Source: Aquilonibacter sp963703325 (lineage in GTDB: Bacteria; Vulcanimicrobiota; Vulcanimicrobiia; Vulcanimicrobiales; Vulcanimicrobiaceae). Taken from it: 64,000 nt of DNA. Below are positions 34,141-42,769 of the stretch, piece after piece; the stretch's first letter is position 1; each line of letters opens with the position of its first letter. The position numbers and the translations under genes are program-made. The notes under the pieces are model-generated. The model was not told where the DNA came from, made no database searches, and saw nothing but the letters and a program-made list of their open reading frames with translations. The stretch covers positions 1,054,001 through 1,118,000 of the forward strand of contig OY969805.1 in the NCBI GenBank assembly GCA_963703325.1, read 5' to 3'.

Positions 34141-37100
34141 CCTGTGCCGCGCCGCGCAACGCATCCATCGCGTTCGCCAACGCTTCATCGAGCGCGCGAT
34201 TCACGCTCGACGTGAGCACGCGATGGAACTCTTCGATTGGGAGTTCGTTCAAGACGGAAAGTACGTGGAGCAATTCCCCGCGGTAGGTTTCGAGCGCGTC
34301 GTCACGATCGCTGCCGTGGTAGATGGTCGTGCCGAGCAGCTGTGCGTTGATCAGCCACGGCGTCACCGCACCCAGCGGCGCCGACTCTAGGTCCGGCAAC
34401 AACGCGCGCACGACGTCGAGCTCGATCGCGCCGCTGACGCGCACGATGCCTTCGCTTGGCGCTTGCGGGGACGTCGTCGGTGCAAACCCCAAGTTCTCAA
34501 CCACGTCGCGCAGCGCTTCGCGGCTTTCGCGATCTTCCAAATCCTTGCCGGTTATCGTCAGGCGCGGCATGCGCAGGCGCACAAACAGTTTTTCGAGCGG
34601 CGCGCGCAACGCGCGACTCGCGCCGGCGAACGCGTCGTCGACCGACACCGGCGCATCTTGCGCGTGTTCGGGGAAGAACAGGCGCACCGCGAAGAGATGC
34701 TGCACGAGTCCGCCCGCACTGCTGCTGCGTTCGATCATCCGTAATGTGTTGCTGAGGCGATCGGGCGTGAAGTCGAGGTACAAAACCGGAACTTCGACGC
34801 GGTCCTCCGCCGCAGCCACGCTCGGTGTGGGAAACGGCGCGATGACGTCTTGCGCGACCGTGATCGATTCGACGAGCTCGGTAATCGCGCGCGGCGCGGC
34901 TTCACGCGCAGGCGCTTGCGCCACCGCTTCCACAGCCGGTTCGGGTTCCGGCAGCGGCAGTAGTTCGGCGATGGGCTTTTCGACCGGGAAGATGCGCGCG
35001 ATCGAGAGCGGCGTGCCCGCCGTCGATTCACTCAAACTCGGTTGCGCTTGCACGCGGACGGTCGGTGCAGCTACGGCGAACGTCGTTCCCTCGCCCCACT
35101 CCAAAATCGCGCGCGTATCGAGCGCGGTGCCCGCTGCAAGCGGCGCCATCACCATCATCTCCCAACGAATGCGCAGATCGACGTTCGGATTGACGTCGGC
35201 GAGCACGAGGCCACGCGCCGACCAAAGTTGCGATGAACCCGAATCGTCAGCGACCGCGAGCCCGTTGATCGTCGTCGACGACGGCATATAGACCGCCAAA
35301 TTGGTAGCGACGACGCGGACGGTCAAACGATCGGCCGGCCCGTCGCCGTCGTTGCGCAAGCGAATCTCGTAGTAGAGCCGCTCGCCCGCGTTGACGCTTT
35401 CGGATGGAATCGCGAGGATCTGCGCGCTGGTTGCAAACTGCGCCTGCGCAAACGTCGGTACGTCAAGCGGCGCAAACTGCACCGGGCTAATGCCTTTACC
35501 ATGCAGCCAGCCTTCGAGCACGAGCGTGCGATTCGAATTGACGGCGCGCAGCAAGCGCAGCGTAATGCGCGATTCATGCGTCGTTTCGGCAGGGATATCG
35601 GCAAACGCCAAGCCTTCCCGATCGCGCCGCGCATCGACCGCGCGATCGATCGCAAGCTCCGGCGGCAACGTCAGCGAGAGCCGCGCGTCGCGCAAGACGT
35701 CGGAACCCGAATTCACCACGCGAACGATTGCATCGACCGTGCGTCCCGGGCGCAGCGGTTCGTGTGAGGTCAACTCCCAGGCAACGCTCTCGACCGTTGG
35801 CCGCGAGCGCACCACGGTCGTAGCCGTACCGAGATCGATCGCACCGCCGCCATGTTCGAGCACCGCGCCGAGCGTTACCGACGAACGATCCGGTACACGC
35901 GACGCAATTGTCGCGAGCACGACGAACACGCGTTCCTGGTGCGGATGCACGAAGCCCAGCGCCACCGGCACATCGTAGGGAATCGTGTCTTCAGCGCTCT
36001 CGCCGATGCGCAGATTCTCGAGATAGAGTCCCGGAATCAAGCGCAAACGGACGTCGGACTCGGGCGCGGTCCCGTCGTTGAACACATGGACGGTGAAGGC
36101 CAGCTCTTCGCGCGCCTGCGCCACACCGCGATTGGTCTCGACGTAGTTGCGCGCGCGGCTAAAGCGCGGCGCGACACGAACCGCGAGTCGCCGGGTAAAC
36201 GCGCGCTCCCCGGCCTTCCAGCGCAGCGCCGCATCGATTTGCAACGCGGTGTCCGCCGTCGCCGGTACCGCAACGGTCGTGGTAATACCGGCTTCGACCA
36301 TGCGTCCGGCAGCGAGCGACCCGAGCGAAAACGTCAAATTGCTCAGCGTATCGTCGCTGACGGGCTGGCCGTCGACATGCGCCGTGCCCGGCGCGTAGAC
36401 CAGACCTTCCGGCAAGGTAAAGACGATTTGCACGCGCTCGGCAATGCCGGTACCGGTGTTCATGGCGCGCAGCATCATCGGCACGCGCACGCCCGGTGTC
36501 ACCACATCGTCGCTCGTCACCGCAAACGCGGTATTTTCGCCGTCGAAATCGACCGGCGACGCGACCACGATTTCCGCCGAGCTAATCGAAAATTCCGAGG
36601 TCTCGCGCGATCCGACGGTCCCATGTGCTTTGATGCGCGTGCCGTCGCCGAGCGGCGAATCGATCGTCGCCTGATATTCGACCACCACCGACTGCGCGGG
36701 AGCGAGCCGCTCGCTCACCACCGTCGAACTATCGTAGTCGAATGCCTCGCCCAAAATGCCGGCCACAATGCGCCCGTCGATACGCGCGCTGCCGGTAACG
36801 TACGTCGTGTGATCGGGCGCGGGCAGCACGACGACGACGTCGTGCGCGCTTGAACTTCCGGTATTGCGCACCACCGCGCGCACCGTAATCGCATCGCTCG
36901 GGCGCGGCGAACTCGCGGCCGCAATCGTCACGAAGGTCGCGCTGTTTTCCAGATCGGGGCGGCTGCGAACGAAAAGCCGCTCGATGTTGGAACCTACGAG
37001 CGGTGTTTGATCGGTAACCAGCGCGGCTTGAAAGACGAGCTCGGTGCCATCTTCGATCGTGGGGTTGACGCGAAAGACCGCGGTGATGCGCCGCGCGCCA

Positions 37101-37807
37101 TTGGGTTCCAACTCACCGATCGCTGCACCGTTGGGATCGATGAACGAGCCTTGCGCGATCGCCGCGTCGTCCACCACATCGCCCGCAGCAAGATGTTCGA
37201 CGCCCTGCGGATGCGCAAGGCGCACGCGGACACCGGTCGCGGGAGCGCCGCCGAGGTTGGAAAAAGAGAAATGGACGCGAATCGTCTCGCCCGGAGTAAC
37301 CGCGCGGTTGGGCTCGAGCACGAGCGTCCGCAGACTCTCGACTAATGCGGGCGAACCCGGCGCGAAGATCCCGGTCAACGACGTCGAAGCCACGAGCCTC
37401 CTTTTTAGTCCAAGAGAGCTGAACGCCTGCGCGATGCGGTCGGCTCGGGCACCCGGGTGGCCGGAAAGATAGGCTTCGACCAACGCTTGGCGCCCGTGAC
37501 CCGCCAGCGCGTGCGCGGCAGCGAGCGAGACGGCTTCGGCCGGATCGTTGAGCGCGTGCTCGAGTAATTTCTGCGAGCGTTCGTCATCGAGCGCCGCCAC
37601 CGCAAAGACCAAATCGCAGCGCGCGGCTTCCGAAAGACCCGCAAACTCCGCGCCGGCTTCGTTGGTCCACGCGGTCGTCGCTTGCAGCGGCGCGCCCTCG
37701 CGCGCACGTTTGGCTTCCGCGATACGTCGCGGAGCGCGCCACGCATAGAGCGCCAGCAAAAGTCCGGCGATCAGCGCGAGCAGCGCCGAAATCGCAATTA
37801 GCGACAC
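34127..37807 (-). CDS. Giant membrane-anchored protein with HEAT-like region and DUF11-like repeats
   Basis: 1226 residues. Membrane anchor at 3-24 (LIAISALLALIAGLLLALYA) followed by RAPRRIAEAKRAR. Residues about 60-145 are HEAT-like helices (ERSQKLLEHALNDPAEAVSL). From about 165 a series of about seven beta-sandwich modules of DUF11/TIGR01451 type, each with PG-x-T/R...F-x-N-x-G-x-x-x-A-x-x-V-x-V (ETIRVHFSFSNLGGAPATGV, PIEDGTEL-like ends). The last 220 residues form a shared helical domain (LVQHLFAVRLFFPEHAQDAP). Clear paralogue of the gene upstream, which ends 9 nt before. By the positive-inside rule the large part faces the cytoplasm, odd for DUF11 proteins. Function unknown. Confidence 0.85.
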   Translation of the reverse strand: MSLIAISALLALIAGLLLALYAWRAPRRIAEAKRAREGAPLQATTAWTNEAGAEFAGLSEAARCDLVFAVAALDDERSQKLLEHALNDPAEAVSLAAAHALAGHGRQALVEAYLSGHPGARADRIAQAFSSLGLKRRLVASTSLTGIFAPGSPALVESLRTLVLEPNRAVTPGETIRVHFSFSNLGGAPATGVRVRLAHPQGVEHLAAGDVVDDAAIAQGSFIDPNGAAIGELEPNGARRITAVFRVNPTIEDGTELVFQAALVTDQTPLVGSNIERLFVRSRPDLENSATFVTIAAASSPRPSDAITVRAVVRNTGSSSAHDVVVVLPAPDHTTYVTGSARIDGRIVAGILGEAFDYDSSTVVSERLAPAQSVVVEYQATIDSPLGDGTRIKAHGTVGSRETSEFSISSAEIVVASPVDFDGENTAFAVTSDDVVTPGVRVPMMLRAMNTGTGIAERVQIVFTLPEGLVYAPGTAHVDGQPVSDDTLSNLTFSLGSLAAGRMVEAGITTTVAVPATADTALQIDAALRWKAGERAFTRRLAVRVAPRFSRARNYVETNRGVAQAREELAFTVHVFNDGTAPESDVRLRLIPGLYLENLRIGESAEDTIPYDVPVALGFVHPHQERVFVVLATIASRVPDRSSVTLGAVLEHGGGAIDLGTATTVVRSRPTVESVAWELTSHEPLRPGRTVDAIVRVVNSGSDVLRDARLSLTLPPELAIDRAVDARRDREGLAFADIPAETTHESRITLRLLRAVNSNRTLVLEGWLHGKGISPVQFAPLDVPTFAQAQFATSAQILAIPSESVNAGERLYYEIRLRNDGDGPADRLTVRVVATNLAVYMPSSTTINGLAVADDSGSSQLWSARGLVLADVNPNVDLRIRWEMMVMAPLAAGTALDTRAILEWGEGTTFAVAAPTVRVQAQPSLSESTAGTPLSIARIFPVEKPIAELLPLPEPEPAVEAVAQAPAREAAPRAITELVESITVAQDVIAPFPTPSVAAAEDRVEVPVLYLDFTPDRLSNTLRMIERSSSAGGLVQHLFAVRLFFPEHAQDAPVSVDDAFAGASRALRAPLEKLFVRLRMPRLTITGKDLEDRESREALRDVVENLGFAPTTSPQAPSEGIVRVSGAIELDVVRALLPDLESAPLGAVTPWLINAQLLGTTIYHGSDRDDALETYRGELLHVLSVLNELPIEEFHRVLTSSVNRALDEALANAMDALRGAAQVAPE

Positions 37808-37816
37808 GGAAAATCC

Positions 37817-40800
37817 CTAGACGGCATTCGCGTGTAGCGAGGTTCGCACCACGTCGAGGGCTGCATCGAGCGCTACGTCGCGCCGGCGCTGCAGCGCATC
37901 GAGAAACTCCGTACTGTCTGCGTCGACAAAACTATCCAACCGCGCCACGAGCATGCTGCGATAATGCGCGAACTGCGCGGTGCCGTCGGGCAAGAAGCGC
38001 GCAAGAATCGCCCACGGTAAGGCGGATGCAAGTTCGGTTTCGGCCAACCGGTCGCCGAGTTCAGCCATAATCTGCGGATCGTAGCTGCCGCGCAGCACGA
38101 CCGCCGCACCGGGTGTCTCCGCCGGCATGCTCCGCGCCGCCGCCGTGTCGTGCAGCAAGCGTTCGAGCGTCGCACGCATCGACGGCGTCTCGATATCACG
38201 CGGCGCGATGACGTAACTCGGCAAGCGCAGCTTGATGAACAGCCGGTCGGTTTCGTCGCGCAACATCTCGCGCATCGATGCAACCGCACCGACGTGCGTG
38301 TCGCCGATCGCCTCGGGGAAGAACGCGCGCATTGCAAACAGGTGGGTGATCAAACCATCGAAGCGCGCTTCGTCGAGGAAGCGCAGCACGCGCGCGTGCC
38401 GCTCCGCGGTAAAGGTCACCGAAACCCCGACGCGATCGCCCCCGAGCGCACTGTCGACGTCGCCCGAGCCGTTGCTGGCCGCAGCGAGCGCCGGATACTC
38501 GGTAGCGGCGATGCGGCCGCCGGGAACGTCGCCGTTGCCGCCTACCGGCGTCGCCGGCGGCAGCTCCATGAAGCGATCCTCGGTCAACATCCGCTGACCG
38601 CCGCCGAACGCCGGCCCGACCATACCGTCGAGCCCGAACGGCAAGCCGGGAATCGCGTTGGCAAAGACCGGGGTCGCGCGCACCTTGAGTTCGTTTGAGG
38701 GCATCTCATCGCGCCGGTCACCGTCGTAGAGGACGGTCGCCACACGCACGATCGCCTCGCCGGCGGGCAAGCCGTTGTGCACCACGTCGCGGAAACGGAT
38801 CGTCGCCTCCACGCCCGGATCGACGTCGTTGAGCACGATGCCGCGTTCGCTCGAAAGCGCCGAAAGCGCCCCGACGTCGCGAATCGGCACGTCGTTGACC
38901 GTCGTCGAGTTCGGCACGTAGATCAATGATTCGGGTTGCGCGCAGTAGATCTGCACGCGCCGCGCCGGTCCGTCGCCGCCGTTGCGCACGTGCAGCGTCC
39001 ATTCGATCGTTTCGCCGACATCGACGACGTCGATCGGTTCGCTGCGTAGCGATCCAACCGAGAAATCGGGCTCCGCCGTGGTCGCAATCGTCAAGCGCTC
39101 GAGCGGTACCGGCAGCATCGCGTCGGCGGTGAGCACCCCGTCGACCGTGACCGGATACTCCTTCGCGAGACTGCGCAGCAAACGCAAGCCCAGTCGCGCT
39201 TCCGCCATGGCACCGGGGCCGATCTCACCAAAAACCAGCTTGGATTTCTCGCGCGTTGCGCCGTCGACCGTCTCTAAACGCGCTTCGGGCGAGATATACA
39301 AGCGCACGCGTACGTTGTGCGCGATGTCACTGCCGACGTTCGTGACCGCGACTGCTACGTCGGCCAACTGGTTCGGGCGCAGCACCTCGTCGCTTTCGAT
39401 GCGCAGGTGCGAGCTTTGCGGCGAGAACGAGGGATGGGAATCGACACGCCACGTCGCTTCGCCGAGCGCGGTTTCGCCGAGCTCGCGGGTGTGCACGCTC
39501 GCGCCCACGCGCAACTCGCTGCGATCGGCATATGGCGTGCGCACGCGCGCGCGCAATACAAACTTTCGTTGCGCGTAGGGCTCGATGCCGGCGATCTCCG
39601 CCGTGTCACCGTCGAGCGCGACGCGCGACGATTTTTCGGTAAGCCGAATCTCATCCAACGCCGGATCGAGGCGCAAGTGCAATACCACGTCGGTCGCGCT
39701 GGTGCTGCCTTCGTTGGCCACCGTGATCGTCGCTTCGATTTCTTCGCCGGGCTTGACGACCTCGCCGTGCGTGCGCGTGATCGCATTGCGCCGCGACGGC
39801 AGCGCGGGCTCGGAGTGGATGGCAATCGTGCGCTCGAAGCGGCGCTGCGAATCATCACCGCGCGCCGGCTCCCACGACAGCGTCGCGGCGACATCGATCG
39901 TGGAGCCGTCGGGAAGGGGCGAGACGACGATCGCCTCGCACACCAGATCGACGCGCTCTTCAGAATCGACGCGGCCGAGGTCGAAGCTCAGCGCTTCGCG
40001 CTTCTTGCCTTCTTTGATCGTGCGTCCATTGATCGGGCGTCCGTCGATCAGCGTCGCGCCGCGCACCGGCACGAGCGTGTCGGGCAGCTCGAGCACGGCG
40101 GTCACATTTTCCGCGGCTGCAGATCCGGCGTTGAAGGCGCCGAGCGTCATCGTGATGCGCTGGCCCGGCCGAACGTCGTAGGCGGGCTCGATCGTGAACG
40201 TGGTGCGGTCGTCGTCGAAGTCGGGGGTCGAGCGAACGACCAGCGACGCCGGCTCGAGCGCGAATGCGGCCGTCTCCTGTGACGCGACCTGGGCGTGCGC
40301 GACGATCGCCGTGCCGTCGTGCAGCGGCGAGGCGATCTGCACGCGGTAGACCAGCGTGGAGCTGGCGCTGGCGGCGAGACCGGGGGTGACGATCGGCGCG
40401 TGGACGCGGTCGAAGGGCTGACCCAAGTCGCGCTCGATTTCGCGGCCGTTGATGCGCGCGGAGTTGGGGACATAGCGGGTGTGCTCCGGAATCGGCGCCA
40501 CCACGACCACGTCGTGCGCGCTCGACTCACCGGCGTTGTGCAGGCGAACGGTAATCGTGGCCTCCGCTCCGGGGACCGGCTCCGAACGCGCTTCGATGGC
40601 GACACCGGTCAAGGAGTTTTCGAGCTGCGGGCGGCTGCGGGCAATCAGGCGGACGATGTTCGACCCGACCGGCGGCACTTCAAAGGAAGCAACCGCGGCC
40701 TGGAGCTCGATCATCGTGCCGTTCTCGATGGCGCCGGCGACGCTATACGATATTTCGATGCGGCGCTCTTCGCCCGAATCGACGTCGCCGATGTGGGCAC

Positions 40801-41071
40801 CGCTGCGTGAGAGCAGCGGCGAGTTCCCTTGCTCGTCGTCGAGGCTTAGCCCGTCGAGCTGCCCCGTGCCGACCAGGTACACCAGCCCGTCGGGCAGGTT
40901 GAAGCGTACGCGCACGCCGGTTGCCGGTGCGCCGCCTTGATTGCGGAACGTGAAGGTCGCGCGCACCGTCATCCCAGGTTCCAACTCGCGGTCGGGCGAA
41001 ACGACGAGCGTCCGAAGCCCTTCTGGTAACGTTGGTGCTCCCGGTGCAAAAACTTCAGATAGGGTGCGCAT
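37817..41071 (-). CDS. Giant DUF11-like repeat protein without signal peptide
   Basis: 1084 residues from ATG 41071; a longer reading to 41326 only crosses the aminotransferase gene. Begins MRTLSEVFAPGAPTLPEGLR, aligning with IFAPGSPALVESLRTLVLEP of the paralogue downstream. About seven beta-sandwich modules (VRATFTFRNQGGAPATGVRV; ATITVRLHNAGESSAHDVVV; EATITVANEGSTSATDVVLH; VAVAVTNVGSDIAHNVRVRL) fill residues 30-830. A Gly-rich linker precedes the shared C-terminal helical domain (VTFTAERHARVLRFLDEARF then LITHLFAMRAFFPEAIGD). No signal peptide or membrane segment, so probably cytoplasmic. First gene of a three-gene operon, divergent from the aminotransferase. Function unknown. Confidence 0.85.
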   Translation of the reverse strand: MRTLSEVFAPGAPTLPEGLRTLVVSPDRELEPGMTVRATFTFRNQGGAPATGVRVRFNLPDGLVYLVGTGQLDGLSLDDEQGNSPLLSRSGAHIGDVDSGEERRIEISYSVAGAIENGTMIELQAAVASFEVPPVGSNIVRLIARSRPQLENSLTGVAIEARSEPVPGAEATITVRLHNAGESSAHDVVVVAPIPEHTRYVPNSARINGREIERDLGQPFDRVHAPIVTPGLAASASSTLVYRVQIASPLHDGTAIVAHAQVASQETAAFALEPASLVVRSTPDFDDDRTTFTIEPAYDVRPGQRITMTLGAFNAGSAAAENVTAVLELPDTLVPVRGATLIDGRPINGRTIKEGKKREALSFDLGRVDSEERVDLVCEAIVVSPLPDGSTIDVAATLSWEPARGDDSQRRFERTIAIHSEPALPSRRNAITRTHGEVVKPGEEIEATITVANEGSTSATDVVLHLRLDPALDEIRLTEKSSRVALDGDTAEIAGIEPYAQRKFVLRARVRTPYADRSELRVGASVHTRELGETALGEATWRVDSHPSFSPQSSHLRIESDEVLRPNQLADVAVAVTNVGSDIAHNVRVRLYISPEARLETVDGATREKSKLVFGEIGPGAMAEARLGLRLLRSLAKEYPVTVDGVLTADAMLPVPLERLTIATTAEPDFSVGSLRSEPIDVVDVGETIEWTLHVRNGGDGPARRVQIYCAQPESLIYVPNSTTVNDVPIRDVGALSALSSERGIVLNDVDPGVEATIRFRDVVHNGLPAGEAIVRVATVLYDGDRRDEMPSNELKVRATPVFANAIPGLPFGLDGMVGPAFGGGQRMLTEDRFMELPPATPVGGNGDVPGGRIAATEYPALAAASNGSGDVDSALGGDRVGVSVTFTAERHARVLRFLDEARFDGLITHLFAMRAFFPEAIGDTHVGAVASMREMLRDETDRLFIKLRLPSYVIAPRDIETPSMRATLERLLHDTAAARSMPAETPGAAVVLRGSYDPQIMAELGDRLAETELASALPWAILARFLPDGTAQFAHYRSMLVARLDSFVDADSTEFLDALQRRRDVALDAALDVVRTSLHANAV

Positions 41072-41122
41072 GACGCGGTGAACCTTCGCCGCGAGCGGGA
41101 CGCAACCTGGGGAATAATCCAC

Positions 41123-42319
41123 ATGCTCGCAACAGAAAAGTCGTTTGTTACGCGCGCGCTCTCGCGGCTTGGCTCCGAGAACGCGTTCCAAATTCTCCAG
41201 CGTGCGCGCGAGATCGAGGCATCGGGACGCCGCGTCGTGCACATGGAGATCGGGGAACCCGACTTCGACACGCCGGAGAACATCAAACGCGCGGCGGTTG
41301 ACTCGCTCTTGGGTCACGATACGCACTATACGCCGTCACAAGGTACGCAAGAACTGCGTGAAGTTGTCGCCGATTACGCGTCACGTTTCCGCAAGATGCC
41401 GACGCCGTACACCGCTGCGAACGTCACGATCTCACCGGGCGCAAAACCGATCATCTGGAATATTCTTTCCGCGATCCTCGATCCGGGCGATGAATTCGTC
41501 TACTTCGATCCGGCATATCCCGCCTACGCTTCGGCGTCGAGCTATCTGCAAGCGAACACCGTACGCATTCCGTTGCACGAAGAACGCGACTGGCGCATGG
41601 ATCTCGAAGAGCTGGCTGCGCGTGTTTCCGACAAGACCAAAGCAGTGATGATCAACTCGCCGCACAATCCCACCGGCGGCGTGTTGCTGCGTTCGGACCT
41701 CGAGCGGATCGCCGAACTCGCGAACAAGCACAACTTCTTGGTGATCGCCGACGAGATCTATAGCCGCAATTTCTATTTCGATTCGGAGTACGTATCGATC
41801 GCTGCATTGCCCGGCATGCAAGAGCGCACGATCATCGTGGACGGCTTCTCGAAGGCCTACGCGATGACCGGCTGGCGTTTAGGCTACGCGATCATGCCCG
41901 AAGACCTGTGCAAAGCCGTGACGCTATTCAACAACAACACGTTTAGCTGCGTCACGTCGTTCGTCCAGAAGGCCGGCATCGAGGCGTTGCTCGGACCCGA
42001 TGCGGCGGTGCGCGAGATGAACGATATCTTCCGTCAGCGCCGCGACAAGCTGGTCAACGGGCTCAACGCGTTGCCCGGCGTACGCTGTACCCTGCCCGAG
42101 GGCGCGTTCTACGCCTTTCCCAACGTCTCGCAGATCACGACCGACGATAAGAAGCTCGCGAGCTTCATCTTAGAGGAAGCCGGCGTAGCATGCGGGGGCG
42201 GTTCGAGCTTCGGACCAGCCGGCAAAGGCTATCTACGCTTCTCGTACGCGGCGTCGCTCGCCGACATCGACTACGCGCTGCACCAACTCGGGGAGTATCT
42301 GCCGAAGTTCAAGGGCTGA
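41123..42319 (+). CDS. Class I/II PLP-dependent aminotransferase (aspartate/tyrosine type)
   Basis: 398 residues from ATG 41123, with CTGGGGAATAA upstream. Fold-type I aminotransferase: MEIGEPDFDTPENIKRAAVD, HYTPSQGTQELREVVADYAS, MINSPHNPTGGVLLR (Asn and Pro of NPTG), FLVIADEIYSRNFYFDSEY (PLP Asp), and the Schiff-base lysine in DGFSKAYAMTGWRLGYAIMP, then YLRFSYAAS with the carboxylate-binding Arg. Closest in style to aspartate aminotransferases of the AspC/AspB 1-gamma group; exact substrate uncertain. Divergent from the repeat-protein operon. Confidence 0.93.
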   Translation: MLATEKSFVTRALSRLGSENAFQILQRAREIEASGRRVVHMEIGEPDFDTPENIKRAAVDSLLGHDTHYTPSQGTQELREVVADYASRFRKMPTPYTAANVTISPGAKPIIWNILSAILDPGDEFVYFDPAYPAYASASSYLQANTVRIPLHEERDWRMDLEELAARVSDKTKAVMINSPHNPTGGVLLRSDLERIAELANKHNFLVIADEIYSRNFYFDSEYVSIAALPGMQERTIIVDGFSKAYAMTGWRLGYAIMPEDLCKAVTLFNNNTFSCVTSFVQKAGIEALLGPDAAVREMNDIFRQRRDKLVNGLNALPGVRCTLPEGAFYAFPNVSQITTDDKKLASFILEEAGVACGGGSSFGPAGKGYLRFSYAASLADIDYALHQLGEYLPKFKG

Positions 42320-42380
42320 CATAACCTTTGCTCTACAACGATAGCCACGCTGCTGTCGCCATGGCGCCGAAGTTCAAGGG
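42301..42380. repeat. Short direct repeats at the 3' end of the aminotransferase gene
   Basis: The 15-mer GCCGAAGTTCAAGGG occurs at 42301-42315, inside the aminotransferase 3' end, and again at 42366-42380. The second copy is fused to the end of the dacB-derived repeat at 42333-42369. The arrangement looks like the scar of a local duplication or insertion. Confidence 0.8.
42333..42369. repeat. Displaced copy of the dacB 3' end (left direct repeat)
   Basis: 37 nt beginning CTACAACGATAGCCACGCTG match 42733-42769, the last codons and stop of dacB, with two mismatches and an offset of exactly 400 nt. The two copies bracket the small gene at 42374-42724. Confidence 0.85.
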
Positions 42381-42724
42381 TGCGGTCGAACGAAGCGGAG
42401 CGCATACGGACTAGTTTCAGAAAATCCGCTATACGGCCCGATCTCAAGCAGACGGCGGCCACCGATCCCAGATGTGCTTCCGCAGTCGTACATGGCGCCC
42501 AATAAATTGAACGCGCGATCCTTCGCGGCGATCTCTTCTTGCGCGGTATTCGCCAACGGCCAACGCTGACGCGGAATCATCGACACGCACCTCGTGTAAT
42601 CCGCGTACCACACGGCGATCAATTGCGCGCGCTTCCTTTGATCGTCCGCCCTCCGGTATCCAATTGCAAAGCCGATTGTCACGCCTAACAGCAAACCAAT
42701 GAGCAGCGCCACAACCGTTTTCAC
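42374..42724 (-). CDS. Small single-pass membrane protein of unknown function
   Basis: 116 residues from GTG 42724; a GTG at 42748 would overlap the dacB stop. N-terminal membrane segment KTVVALLIGLLLGVTIGFAI, then a basic turn (GYRRADDQRKRAQ) and a polar domain with AVWYADYTRCVSMIPRQRWP and LLEIGPYSGFSETS; two Cys residues (TRCV, YDCGS). Base composition is lower in GC than its neighbours. It fills nearly the whole segment between the two 37-nt repeats. No family recognised. Confidence 0.6.
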   Translation of the reverse strand: MKTVVALLIGLLLGVTIGFAIGYRRADDQRKRAQLIAVWYADYTRCVSMIPRQRWPLANTAQEEIAAKDRAFNLLGAMYDCGSTSGIGGRRLLEIGPYSGFSETSPYALRFVRPHP

Positions 42725-42732
42725 AACACCTG

Positions 42733-42769
42733 CTACAACGATAGCCACGCTGCCGTCGCCATTGCGCCG
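42733..42769. repeat. Right direct repeat, native dacB 3' end
   Basis: Native copy of the 37-nt sequence duplicated at 42333-42369. On the minus strand it encodes the final residues of DacB (MATAAWLSL region) plus the stop codon. Confidence 0.85.
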
